In this document: piece by piece, positions 34,384-42,139 of the stretch
Layout: every line of letters starts with the position of its first letter
How positions within the stretch are numbered: position 1 is the stretch's first letter
NCBI RefSeq assembly: GCF_002933875.1
Contig: NZ_BFAV01000071.1
Location: 1 to 64,000, forward strand
DNA: 64,000 nt
Reading direction: 5' to 3'
From: Desulfocucumis palustris
GTDB taxonomy: Bacteria > Bacillota > Desulfotomaculia > Desulfotomaculales > Desulfocucumaceae
The notes under the pieces: model-generated
The model's database searches: none
What the model was told of the DNA's origin: nothing
Seen by the model: only the letters and a program-made list of their open reading frames with translations
Position numbers and translations under genes: made by a program

Positions 34384-34812
34384 ATGATTAATAAATTAAA
34401 AAAAATGGGGTTGAAAATTACCCCGCAAAGACTGGCAATTTTAAAAATTCTGGATGGAAACACCTCCCATCCCTCGGCGGAGGATATCTACAAGGAATTA
34501 AAGCCCCAGTTTCCTTCGCTGTCCCTGGCCACCGTGTATAACACCCTGGAAGTGCTGGCCGGGGGAGGTGAGGTTCAGGAGGTAAGGATCAAAAGCGACA
34601 AAAAGCATTTTGATCCCAATCCGGCTCCCCACTGCCATTTCCTCTGCCGCGTTTGCGACAACATTTATGATTTGGACATGTGGCCCGAGGATTTGCAATT
34701 GCCCTGTGATATAAAGGGTAATTTAATACAGGGCTGCAACCTGTACCTTTACGGTATATGTTTCAGGTGCAGGGATAAGTATAAAAATGGAAATAATAAC
34801 AATAATAATTAA
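34384..34812 (+). CDS. perR: Peroxide-responsive repressor PerR (Fur family)
   Basis: 142-residue metal-dependent repressor. The winged helix is KITPQRLAILKILDGNTSHPSAEDIY. The regulatory-site residues of Bacillus PerR (H37, D85, H91, H93, D104) are all present at an offset of eight: H29, D77, H83, H85 and D96. The aspartate at the last position is the PerR rather than Fur signature. Structural zinc cysteines are C88, C91, C126 and C129. The gene heads a peroxide-defence cluster and carries a perfect Per box in its promoter. Oddity: the protein ends in a short asparagine run encoded by AAT/AAC triplets. Confidence 0.93.
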   Translation: MINKLKKMGLKITPQRLAILKILDGNTSHPSAEDIYKELKPQFPSLSLATVYNTLEVLAGGGEVQEVRIKSDKKHFDPNPAPHCHFLCRVCDNIYDLDMWPEDLQLPCDIKGNLIQGCNLYLYGICFRCRDKYKNGNNNNNN

Positions 34813-34863
34813 GTGGTTTGACTTTGCCCGGCTAAAAAAACAATAAAAAGGAGGACGCAAGAA

Positions 34864-35016
34864 ATGGAGAAATGGATATGCACTGTATGCGGCTATGTTT
34901 ACGACCCGGAGGAGGGGGCGGAGGGGGCAGCCCCGGGAACCCCTTTCGAAAAGCTTCCCGATGACTGGGTCTGTCCAATCTGCGGAGCCGGCAAGGATCA
35001 ATTTGAAAAACAGTAG
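34864..35016 (+). CDS. Rubredoxin
   Basis: 50-residue electron carrier with one Fe(Cys)4 centre: [13 protein letters not shown] at the start and [16 protein letters not shown] at the end, i.e. two C-x2-C pairs, the classic spacing. ATG follows AAAAAGGAGG at normal distance. It lies between perR and sod, and probably donates electrons to rubrerythrin or the flavin-reductase fusion downstream for peroxide or oxygen reduction. Confidence 0.93.
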   Translation: MEKWICTVCGYVYDPEEGAEGAAPGTPFEKLPDDWVCPICGAGKDQFEKQ

Positions 35017-35103
35017 GCGCGGTTAAATCGTAGATATTGTATTGGGGAGCAGGTAATGATAATATCCTTTATATTGTAAAAAATTTTTCCAGGAGGTTTT
35101 GTC

Positions 35104-35697
35104 ATGAAACATGAACTTCCTCCCCTCCCCTACGGCTATAACGCCCTGGAACCCCATTACGACGAAGCCACCGTAAGGCTGCATCATGACGCGCATCACA
35201 AGGCTTACGTGGACGGGCTGAACAACGCCGGGGCCAGGCTGGCGGAGGCCCGGGATAAGGGAGATTTCGCCCTGGTGAAGCACTGGGAAAGAGAAATTGC
35301 ATTTCACGGGTCCGGTCACCTGCTGCACACCCTTTTTTGGCAGAACATGGTTCCGGGCGGCGGAGGACAGGCCACCGGGGCTGTGGCGGAGCAATTGAAT
35401 AAGGACTTCGGCAGCTTTGATAATTTTAAAAAACAGTTCTCCGCAGCCGCGGTGGCCGTGGAAGGCTCCGGCTGGGCGGTGCTCTGCTGGAATCCCTCTT
35501 TCCACAGCCTGGTAATACTGACGGCGGAAAAGCACCAGAACCTCACCCAGTGGGGAGTTGTGCCGCTTTTAACGGTGGATGTGTGGGAGCATGCCTATTA
35601 TCTTAAATATCAGAATAAGAGGGCGGCCTGGGTTGAGGCCTGGTGGAATCTTGTTAACTGGGATGATGTTAATAAAAGGTTTGAAGCCGCCGGATAA
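35104..35697 (+). CDS. sodA: Superoxide dismutase, Fe/Mn type
   Basis: Cytosolic dismutase of 197 residues converting superoxide to peroxide and oxygen. Metal ligands are visible as H in HHDAHHKAYVDGLN, H in GSGHLLHTLFW, and D/H in the DVWEHAYYLKYQNKR signature. Fe versus Mn preference cannot be settled from the sequence. AGGAGG lies 8 nt before the ATG. Third gene of the PerR cluster; the peroxide it makes would be removed by the rubrerythrin-containing product of the next gene. Confidence 0.93.
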   Translation: MKHELPPLPYGYNALEPHYDEATVRLHHDAHHKAYVDGLNNAGARLAEARDKGDFALVKHWEREIAFHGSGHLLHTLFWQNMVPGGGGQATGAVAEQLNKDFGSFDNFKKQFSAAAVAVEGSGWAVLCWNPSFHSLVILTAEKHQNLTQWGVVPLLTVDVWEHAYYLKYQNKRAAWVEAWWNLVNWDDVNKRFEAAG

Positions 35698-35753
35698 TTT
35701 AATAGGCTGCGGGTGTAAAAGACAGAAAATAAATGATTCGAAGGTGAATTGAT

Positions 35754-37103
35754 ATGAAAATATGGAGATGCACAGTCTGCGGATGGCTGCACGAGGGTGA
35801 AAACCCGCCGGAGCACTGTCCCAGATGCGGAGCTCCCGCGGAGAAATTTGAGCTGGTGGACCTGTCCCTGCTGGAGTTGGAGGAAGAAGACACTGCTGTT
35901 CCGGCTATTAAAGAACTTACCCCGGAAGATAAAAAACGGATTGAGCCGGCCCTGTTCAGAATATCTTACGGGCTGTTCGTGGTGGGCTCGCTGAGCGGCG
36001 GCAGGATAAACGCACAGGTTTGCAATACGGTTTTCCAGATTACCAGCGCGCCGATGAGGGTTGTGATTGGCGTGAATAAAAGCAACCTTACCCATGAATA
36101 CATAAAGGACAGCGGATTTTTTTCAGTCTGCGTGCTGGGGCGGGAGCACATGGACATGGTGCGGAACTTTGGTTTCCGGTCCGGCCGGGAGGCCGACAAA
36201 TTCCAGGGAATTGACTATACCGCCGGTGTCAGCGGAGCCCCGATAATTGACAAATGCATCTCTTACATGGAATGCAGGGTGGACCCCCAGCTTTCAGTGG
36301 ATGTGGGGACGCATACCATGTTCATGGGTGAAGTGGTGGAAGGCGGGGTTAAGAGCAGTGAGGAGCCCATGACATACGCCTTCTATCGCCAGGCCAAGAA
36401 CTCCGCGGTTAAGACCGGGCCGGCCCCCGCACCGGTGGAGGCGGGCAAAACAGCTGCCAGGCAGTGGCGCTGCAAGGTCTGCGGTTATATCCACCAGGGG
36501 GAGGAGCCTCCGGAGGTGTGCCCGGTGTGCGGGGCTCCCAAAGAGGAGTTTGAATTGGTGGAAGATGGTAATACTGCTGAACAGCCGAAAGGAAGTGTAA
36601 ATACAATGAAAACCAATGATAATCTAATGTCCGCCTTCGCGGGGGAATCCCAGGCAAACCGCAAATACCTGGCTTTTGCCAATAAAGCCGAAAAAGAAGG
36701 ATACGCCAATGTGGCAAAATTGTTCAGGGCCATCGCCGAGGCGGAAACCATTCACGCCTTGAAGCACCTGGAGGTGGCCGGAAAAATAGGGGGCACGGCT
36801 GAAAACCTTACCTCCGCCGTGGAAGGGGAGCACTATGAGTTTGAAAAAATGTATCCCGAGTTTTTAAATGCCGCCGAGGAAGAGGGAAACAGCAACGCCG
36901 TAAGGACATTCAAGTACGCCATGGAGGCCGAGAAGGTTCACGGCGGTCTGTATAACAAGGCCAAGCTCCTGGTGGAAGGCGGCAAGGATTTTGACATGGC
37001 CGATATGTACCTCTGCCCGGTTTGCGGCTGGATAGGCGGGGACCCGCTGCCGGATCACTGTCCCATCTGCAACGCGCTGGCCAAAAACTTTAAAAAATTT
37101 TAA
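35754..37103 (+). CDS. Four-module fusion: rubredoxin-like, flavin reductase, rubredoxin-like, rubrerythrin
   Basis: 449-residue protein. Residues 1-36 form a short rubredoxin-like knuckle (C6, C9, C22, C25). Residues ~60-215 are an FMN-binding flavin-reductase domain (FRISYGLFVVGS, VCNTVFQITSAP). Residues 236-270 are a second knuckle (C240, C243, C256, C259). From M285 a complete rubrerythrin follows: a di-iron helical bundle (AGESQANRKYLAF, EAETIHALKHLE, EAEKVHGGLY) and a C-terminal rubredoxin domain. Flavin reductase-rubredoxin (Hrb) feeds electrons to oxygen/NO reductases, and rubrerythrin is a peroxidase; here they are one chain. ATG 36606 (M285) has GGAAGTG upstream, so free rubrerythrin may also be made. 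Confidence 0.85.
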   Translation: MKIWRCTVCGWLHEGENPPEHCPRCGAPAEKFELVDLSLLELEEEDTAVPAIKELTPEDKKRIEPALFRISYGLFVVGSLSGGRINAQVCNTVFQITSAPMRVVIGVNKSNLTHEYIKDSGFFSVCVLGREHMDMVRNFGFRSGREADKFQGIDYTAGVSGAPIIDKCISYMECRVDPQLSVDVGTHTMFMGEVVEGGVKSSEEPMTYAFYRQAKNSAVKTGPAPAPVEAGKTAARQWRCKVCGYIHQGEEPPEVCPVCGAPKEEFELVEDGNTAEQPKGSVNTMKTNDNLMSAFAGESQANRKYLAFANKAEKEGYANVAKLFRAIAEAETIHALKHLEVAGKIGGTAENLTSAVEGEHYEFEKMYPEFLNAAEEEGNSNAVRTFKYAMEAEKVHGGLYNKAKLLVEGGKDFDMADMYLCPVCGWIGGDPLPDHCPICNALAKNFKKF

Positions 37104-37135
37104 ATCGCGTTTAAGGGCGGCCCCCGGTGCAATGG

Positions 37136-37169
37136 AAGGTCCCTGTCCCCGGTGAAGGACAGGGACCTT
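37136..37169 (+). terminator. Hairpin after the rubrerythrin fusion
   Basis: AAGGTCCCTGTCC and GGACAGGGACCTT pair over 13 bp with an 8-nt loop, 33 bp past the stop. There is no strong T-run. It likely marks the end of the PerR cluster transcript. Confidence 0.55.
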
Positions 37170-37210
37170 TGTATGCTCAGCCCTCCGGGCCAAAGCCGGT
37201 TACTGTTTTA

Positions 37211-37351
37211 TCAGCCGCCGCGTCTGGGAATGTAGTCCGTTTCAAGCCCCCGGTAGGGAGGCTCTTTGACTGTCTCCCGCTCCTGTTTTCTGGCTATGCC
37301 GGGGGGCCTGTGGGCTGCCGGCTCCTTTACAATAATCTTTTTATCTCTCAA
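37211..37351 (-). CDS. Small basic hypothetical protein, 46 residues
   Basis: A TTG-start frame with AAAGGAG exactly 8 nt upstream encodes a charged, proline-rich peptide (starts RDKKIIVKEPAA after the initiator, ends ETDYIPRRGG). No family recognised and no membrane or metal site. The good ribosome site and codon-like composition support it, its short length argues for caution. It converges with the rubrerythrin fusion; a bidirectional terminator lies upstream. Confidence 0.5.
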   Translation of the reverse strand: MRDKKIIVKEPAAHRPPGIARKQERETVKEPPYRGLETDYIPRRGG

Positions 37352-37495
37352 TTGATCAACTCCTTTATTGTTATTAATTATATTTTGTTGTTGTATGGGC
37401 TTTTAGTAATCCTATTTATGTATTAAACAGAAAAATTAATCTGTAATACTATTTATGTTGCCATTAATGCCGCCTGTCCGGTTAAATAAAAAAAG

Positions 37496-37524
37496 GCCTG
37501 AAAGTTATTGCTTTCAGGCTTTTT
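37496..37524. terminator. Bidirectional terminator
   Basis: GCCTGAAAG and CTTTCAGGC with a 6-nt loop, flanked by AAAAAAA on the left and TTTTT on the right. It could serve the CoA-transferase transcript arriving from the right. No gene is seen between 37352 and 37653. Confidence 0.7.
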
Positions 37525-37653
37525 GTGTATGAGGAGGCATACAACTATGGCAACATCACACTATAATAGTATCATACACAATTAGTGATAACAATTAATA
37601 AAATGTGGCAACAGTGGGTATTTTCTTTATTTATGCAGCAGTCATTGCATATG

Positions 37654-39021
37654 TTACACCGCGCCCGCGGCTTGTTGACATGTGCAGCGCCTGTTGGTGG
37701 CGGTCCAGATGTTCATGCGCTGGGCTTCTTTAATCAAATCTTCCCTGAAGCTGGGATGAGCCAGTTCAATCAGTGCCTCGGCCCGTTCCCAGGTGCTTTT
37801 GGCTTTCATGCAGGAAACCCCGTATTCCGTAGCCACGTACATCACCGTGGATCTGGTGGTGGTGACGATGGTGCCGGGCTGCAGGGTGGGGTTGATGCGG
37901 CTGCGCAAATTTCCCTCTTTATCCTTGTAAGTGGATTGCAGGGCTATAAAGGATTTTCCTCCCCTGGACAGGTACGCGCCTTCCACGAAGTCCACCTGCC
38001 CGCCGGTGCCGCTTATTTGACGCGATCCGGAGGACTCCGCCGCCACCTGGCCGTAAAGATCCAGTTCCAGGGCGTTATTGATGGATAACACCTTGTCGTT
38101 CTGGGCTATTATATGGGGATAGTTGGTATAATCCACCGGATATGAGGCCACAGCGGGGTTTTCATCCACAAAATCATACAGTTCCGCGCTGCCCAGGGCG
38201 AAGGTGAATACCATTTTTCCCCGGTCGATGCTTTTCTTATTGTTGGTAATCCTTCCGGCTTTCCACATTTCCAGGTAGGCGTCGCACAGCATTTCACTGT
38301 GGACCCCCAAATCCCTTAAATCCGACTGGGCTATCATTCTTCCCATGGCGTTGGGAAGGGCTCCGATACCAAGCTGGATGCAGCAGCCGTCCTCCAGGAA
38401 GGGCATAATGTTTTCGGCGATTTTTCTGTCGGTGTCCGACACCGGTATTTCAGGAATGGGCATCAGCGGCCAGTTGGCCTCCACAATGTAGTCAACTTCG
38501 GAAATGTGTAGGCATTCGGAGTTTCCTCCCGGAACCCGGGGCATATTGGAGTTGACTTCCAATATCACCTTTTGGGCCATTTCACAGGTTTTCTTTGAAT
38601 ACACGTTATTTAGGCCGAAATTGAAATAACCGTGCTTGTCCATGGGGGAAACCGCTATCATGGCCACGTCCAGGCAGCCGGCGTGCTCGTAGTAACTGGG
38701 CACCTCGCGGAAAAGCAGGGGGAAATAATAACACATGCCAAAGTCATGCATTTTCCGGTCAATGATAGTGAAGTGCCCGCTGTTGAAAATAAAATGTTCC
38801 TTGGTGGGATCCACCAGGGCCACTTGCGGGGGGCCGGAAACCCTGGCCGCAGATCTTATTTTCACGTCATACAGTTCATCCTTGCGGCGGGCCAAGGCCT
38901 TGTCCAGTTCCACCACCTGTCCCATAAAGGTGCCGTAATCCAGCCAGTCTCCCGATTTAACAATTTTGACGGCCTCGTCGGCGGTTACCAGTTTTCTTTT
39001 GTATTCCTCCGTATAGCTCAT
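37654..39021 (-). CDS. Acetyl-CoA hydrolase/transferase family CoA-transferase (butyryl/4-hydroxybutyrate-CoA:acetate type)
   Basis: 455-residue class I CoA-transferase moving CoA between acetate and another acyl-CoA through a glutamyl-CoA intermediate. The catalytic Glu is in DLGVHSEMLCDAYLEM. Other family blocks are IQLGIGALPNAMGRMI, GSGSRQISGTGGQVDFVEGAYLSRGGKSFIAL and TTRSTVMYVATEYGV. The 4-hydroxybutyrate/butyryl-CoA branch is the nearest I recall. Start ATG with GGAGG 9 nt upstream. A -24/-12 element lies 63 bp before the start and a sigma-54 activator gene is directly upstream, so the gene is probably induced by that regulator in response to an organic acid. Confidence 0.88.
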   Translation of the reverse strand: MSYTEEYKRKLVTADEAVKIVKSGDWLDYGTFMGQVVELDKALARRKDELYDVKIRSAARVSGPPQVALVDPTKEHFIFNSGHFTIIDRKMHDFGMCYYFPLLFREVPSYYEHAGCLDVAMIAVSPMDKHGYFNFGLNNVYSKKTCEMAQKVILEVNSNMPRVPGGNSECLHISEVDYIVEANWPLMPIPEIPVSDTDRKIAENIMPFLEDGCCIQLGIGALPNAMGRMIAQSDLRDLGVHSEMLCDAYLEMWKAGRITNNKKSIDRGKMVFTFALGSAELYDFVDENPAVASYPVDYTNYPHIIAQNDKVLSINNALELDLYGQVAAESSGSRQISGTGGQVDFVEGAYLSRGGKSFIALQSTYKDKEGNLRSRINPTLQPGTIVTTTRSTVMYVATEYGVSCMKAKSTWERAEALIELAHPSFREDLIKEAQRMNIWTATNRRCTCQQAAGAV

Positions 39022-39083
39022 TATGTGCAGGTCCTCCCTCTCCAGAATTCAACAACAATACAAAATTGTTTTTATTTTAGCAC

Positions 39084-39099
39084 AGCAAGAAGAATACCA
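39084..39099 (-). promoter_or_regulatory. Sigma-54-type -24/-12 promoter
   Basis: The minus strand reads TGGTATTCTTCTTGCT. GG and GC are separated by exactly 10 nt, as in TGGCAC-N5-TTGCW. It would give a leader of about 50 nt for the CoA-transferase. Confidence 0.7.
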
Positions 39100-39123
39100 C
39101 TTTTTAAAAATTTCAAAAAAATA

Positions 39124-39149
39124 GAACAGGCTTGAAACAAGCCTGTTCC
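39124..39149 (-). terminator. Terminator after the sigma-54 activator gene
   Basis: On the minus strand GAACAGGCTTG pairs with CAAGCCTGTTC across TTT and is followed by TATTTTTTTG. It separates the activator transcript from the sigma-54 promoter just beyond. Confidence 0.85.
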
Positions 39150-39189
39150 GTGGCTGTAATTAATTGGTTCTGGTTGGAAATAGCTGCCT

Positions 39190-39280
39190 GTGTCCTGTTA
39201 TGGGGACACGAAAAAACCAGAAACATGAAAATATTTGTCGTTTAGCCCGTGTCTCACTTGTCGCAATTACAGGACACGGT
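39190..39280. promoter_or_regulatory. Possible activator-binding (UAS) inverted repeats
   Basis: TGTCCTGT-N4-GGGACAC at 39190-39210 and CCGTGTC...GGACACGG at 39247-39280 lie 90-180 bp upstream of the -12 element, the usual distance for enhancers of sigma-54 activators. They could alternatively be members of the dispersed GGGGACA repeat family. Confidence 0.4.
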
Positions 39281-39298
39281 GGGAATAAAAAAAAGTTT

Positions 39299-40663
39299 TC
39301 ATATAATATCAAGTTTGGATAATTTTCTATATAAAACCGAACGGTGAATTTTTAATAGCCTGGCCGCTTCCTTTTTGTTATTTCCCGTCTGGGCCAGGGC
39401 CTGCAGCAGTATATTCCTTTCCGCTTCCTCCATGGCCTCGTTGTATCCCGTTATGGTCTGCACAGTCCTTTTTGGGGTGGAAACCCTTTTCAGCAAAACA
39501 GGGAAATCCTCCGGTTTGAGCTGAGCGGCGTCGGTGAGGTTGATGGCCTGCTCCAGTATGTTCTCAAGTTCCCTTACATTACCCGGCCAGTCATAACGGT
39601 TGAATAGTTCCAGCACCTCGCCGGAGACGCTTTTTACCCCCGTTCCCAGGCGAAAGGCGAGTTTATTGATGAGATTTTCCGTCAGGGCCGGTATGTCCTC
39701 CCTGCGCTCCCTTAAGGGGGGAATATTAAGCAGCACGACGTTTAAACGGTAATATAGATCCTCCCTGAAAAGGTTTGAGCGGGTCATTTCCTCAAGGTTG
39801 CGGTTGGTGGCCGCGATAACTCTTACGTCGACGTTTACCGACTCAATGCCCCCGATTCTTTCTATTTCCTTTTCCTGCAGCACCCGCAGCAGCTTGGCCT
39901 GCATGGACCTGTTCATATCGCCTATTTCGTCCAGGAATATGGTTCCGCCCTGGGCTATTTCAAATTTGCCCGGTTTGCCTCCCTTTTTGGCCCCGGTGAA
40001 AGCGCCTTCCTCATACCCGAAAAGCTCGGATTCCAGCAATTCCTCCGGAATGGATGTGCAGTTTACCCTGACAAAGGGCATGTTTTTCCTGGGAGAGGCA
40101 TTGTGTATGGCATGAGCGAATAGCTCCTTGCCGGTGCCGCTTTCCCCCGTTATCAGCACCGTAGAGGTGGTTTTGGCAATCTTGGCCACCTTGTCCTTCA
40201 GCTTATTGATTTTCTCGCTGCTGCCGGTGATTTCTTCAATGGAGTATTTCGCCCTGCGCTCCCTGTGCAGTTCCTCCTTGTAGTAAGAAAGCTCGTTTTC
40301 AAGTTTTTTTATTTTTTTAATAAAATCCCTGGTCAGGGGCAGCTCGTCCTTGAAAAGGCTTTTACCCAGGCAGCCTATTACTTTGCCGTCTTTATAAATA
40401 GGCCAGCGGTGTACGAGTACATGCTGGCCCTTTATTTCCCATAATTCGCCGAACTGGGGTTTGCCGCTTTTCATTACATCCAATAGTTTCGAATGAGGTA
40501 TGAGCCGGTCTATACGCTTGCCGATGACATTTTCCTTGTCCAGCTCCAGAAAACCCGCGTAACCCTGGTTTATCCAGCGCACTATGCCGCCGGCGTCGAT
40601 ATAGATAATGCCCTCATACTCATTTTCCGCTATGATGGCGAATATTTCTTCGATTTTCTGCAT
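39299..40663 (-). CDS. Sigma-54-dependent transcriptional activator with PAS domain
   Basis: 454-residue enhancer-binding protein. Order: PAS sensor (about residues 1-105, EGIIYIDAGGIVRWINQGYAGFLELDKENVIGK), a short coiled coil, an AAA+ domain (Walker A GESGTGKE, sigma-54 contact loop GAFTGAKKGG, Walker B GGTIFLDEIGDM) and a C-terminal Fis-type HTH (NNKKEAARLLKIHRSVLYRKLSKL). ATG at 40663 has GGGTGA at usual spacing; an upstream GTG at 40672 is less likely. It sits upstream of the CoA-transferase gene that has a -24/-12 promoter, so it is the likely activator. The YvlD-like gene lies 29 bp upstream in the same unit. Confidence 0.92.
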   Translation of the reverse strand: MQKIEEIFAIIAENEYEGIIYIDAGGIVRWINQGYAGFLELDKENVIGKRIDRLIPHSKLLDVMKSGKPQFGELWEIKGQHVLVHRWPIYKDGKVIGCLGKSLFKDELPLTRDFIKKIKKLENELSYYKEELHRERRAKYSIEEITGSSEKINKLKDKVAKIAKTTSTVLITGESGTGKELFAHAIHNASPRKNMPFVRVNCTSIPEELLESELFGYEEGAFTGAKKGGKPGKFEIAQGGTIFLDEIGDMNRSMQAKLLRVLQEKEIERIGGIESVNVDVRVIAATNRNLEEMTRSNLFREDLYYRLNVVLLNIPPLRERREDIPALTENLINKLAFRLGTGVKSVSGEVLELFNRYDWPGNVRELENILEQAINLTDAAQLKPEDFPVLLKRVSTPKRTVQTITGYNEAMEEAERNILLQALAQTGNNKKEAARLLKIHRSVLYRKLSKLDII

Positions 40664-40692
40664 TAAAATCACCCGGGATTAAATATTTAAAT

Positions 40693-41034
40693 TTATTCTT
40701 CCTTAAACAGCAGGTTTAAAATCCAGCTCACTATACTGGTTATTATAGCCCCCAGAAAAGCCGCCCCGAAAGTATCGATTCTGAACCCGGGCACCAGCAG
40801 CGAGGCCAGGGAAAAGGTCACGGCGTTGATAACCAGTATAAACAGACCCAGGGTAAGCACCGACAGGGGCAGGGTAAATAGTATCAGAACCGGCCTGATA
40901 AGCGTGTTTACCAGACCCAGGGCCACGGCGGCCAATATGGCCGAGCCGATTCCTGAAAGGTGCATTCCGTCCAAAAAGTAGTCTGCGGCTAACAGGGCCA
41001 GGGCGTTAAGTACAAAAGGCAGCAACCATTTCAT
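40693..41034 (-). CDS. YvlD-like/phage-holin-family membrane protein
   Basis: 113-residue protein with four hydrophobic helices and short loops (VLNALALLAADYFLDG, LGLVNTLIRPVLILFTLPL, FILVINAVTFSLASLLVPGF, FLGAIITSIVSWILNLLF). The NTLIRPVL and LVINAVTF segments are typical of the PF04020 family (YvlD), annotated as 'holin-like' but not phage-derived. Function unknown. It is the first gene of a probable two-gene unit with the sigma-54 activator. Confidence 0.85.
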   Translation of the reverse strand: MKWLLPFVLNALALLAADYFLDGMHLSGIGSAILAAVALGLVNTLIRPVLILFTLPLSVLTLGLFILVINAVTFSLASLLVPGFRIDTFGAAFLGAIITSIVSWILNLLFKEE

Positions 41035-41144
41035 GGCATCCTCCGTATGTTTTATTTGAAAATTCCTGGTATGGGGAGTTATTCAATGAAGTAATTTTTT
41101 CGACGTTTTATATGATAAATCCTGCTAAGGAAAAGGGACAGACA

Positions 41145-41202
41145 GATGTCAGGGGGACGTTTATTGGCATTTTAGTTCCAATAGCCACGTCCCCCTGACA
41201 TC
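41145..41202. repeat. 16-bp perfect inverted repeat (GGGGGAC type)
   Basis: GATGTCAGGGGGACGT and ACGTCCCCCTGACATC enclose 26 nt. It lies between the TerC and YvlD-like genes and could terminate the terC transcript. The GGGGGAC core links it to the other dispersed hairpins. Confidence 0.6.
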
Positions 41203-41218
41203 CATTAATACATGGGTT

Positions 41219-41890
41219 TCATCTTTTGGCGTAGTTGGCGGTAAGGCCGCGCATTATCACGGCCAGGGTGATCAGCGCCGGGGCCGCAATGGTAATAATA
41301 CCATCCAATCCGGAGCCGGTCAGGTGGGTCTGAAGGAGATGGCCCAGCTTTTTATCCTCCACCAGCATCTCGCCGCCGGTCCACCCCAGTATCCCGGCGC
41401 CTATGTACAGTATGACCGGGAATTTTTTCATAAAGTATAGTATAATACTGCTGCAGAAAATAATGATGGGGATGCTGGTGGCCAGGCCTATAATCAGCAA
41501 TGTCCAGTTGCCCTTGGAAACCGCGGCTATTGCCAGGGTATTATCCAGACTCATAATCAGGTCGGCAACGATAATAATCTTTATTGCTTCCGCCAGGCTG
41601 CCTGCGGATTTAGTGCAATCTTCACTGTCCTCGGGCTTAAGCAGCTTCATTGCCAGATAAACCAGGAGTATGCCGCCGGCAGCCTGTAAAAAGGGGATTT
41701 TCAATACCAAAACTATAACCGCGGTTAACACCAAGCGAAGGATAATGGCGCCGGCGCTTCCAATAAAAATTGCCGCCCTTTGCCGGGCCGGCGGCAGCCG
41801 GCGGCTGGCCATGGCTATAACTACGGCGTTGTCTCCGCTCAATACAAAATTAATTAAAATGATGCTGAATAGAATTGCTAATTGTTCCAT
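41219..41890 (-). CDS. TerC-family integral membrane protein (paralogue 1)
   Basis: 223-residue membrane protein with about seven helices. Two conserved acidic motifs are NFVLSGDNAVVIAMA near the start and ADLIMSLDNTLAIAA in the middle, the hallmark of TerC/YjbE/YkoY proteins, several of which export manganese and help metallate secreted enzymes. A second TerC gene lies at 47374. This copy has no yybP-ykoY riboswitch in its leader. ATG with GAGAGGA upstream. Confidence 0.9.
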   Translation of the reverse strand: MEQLAILFSIILINFVLSGDNAVVIAMASRRLPPARQRAAIFIGSAGAIILRLVLTAVIVLVLKIPFLQAAGGILLVYLAMKLLKPEDSEDCTKSAGSLAEAIKIIIVADLIMSLDNTLAIAAVSKGNWTLLIIGLATSIPIIIFCSSIILYFMKKFPVILYIGAGILGWTGGEMLVEDKKLGHLLQTHLTGSGLDGIITIAAPALITLAVIMRGLTANYAKR

Positions 41891-42139
41891 GAAGTTATCC
41901 TCTCGATTTCTGTTAAATTTATGCGGGTACGGCGGTTAAATGCGGATTGAACGGGATTACCCTGGGTTTTGGGAGCATCCGGTGATATATAAAGTTATCT
42001 ATGCATGTACAAATGGATTAAGAACCCGGCATATATGGCAATAAATGGCTTGGCCGGGAAGCAGCCGCAGCCTGCCCGGCAGGAAGGGACCGGGCAGCTT
42101 ACGGGAAATACGACGATAAAATGGTACGGGGTGTGAGGA

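Noticed and set aside
37585-38088. Plus-strand frame of about 167 codons inside the CoA-transferase
   Set aside because: Antisense; the CoA-transferase has catalytic-Glu and family motifs throughout.
40693-41034. Phage holin indicating a prophage
   Set aside because: The family name is misleading; YvlD-like proteins are ordinary chromosomal membrane proteins and no other phage genes are present.
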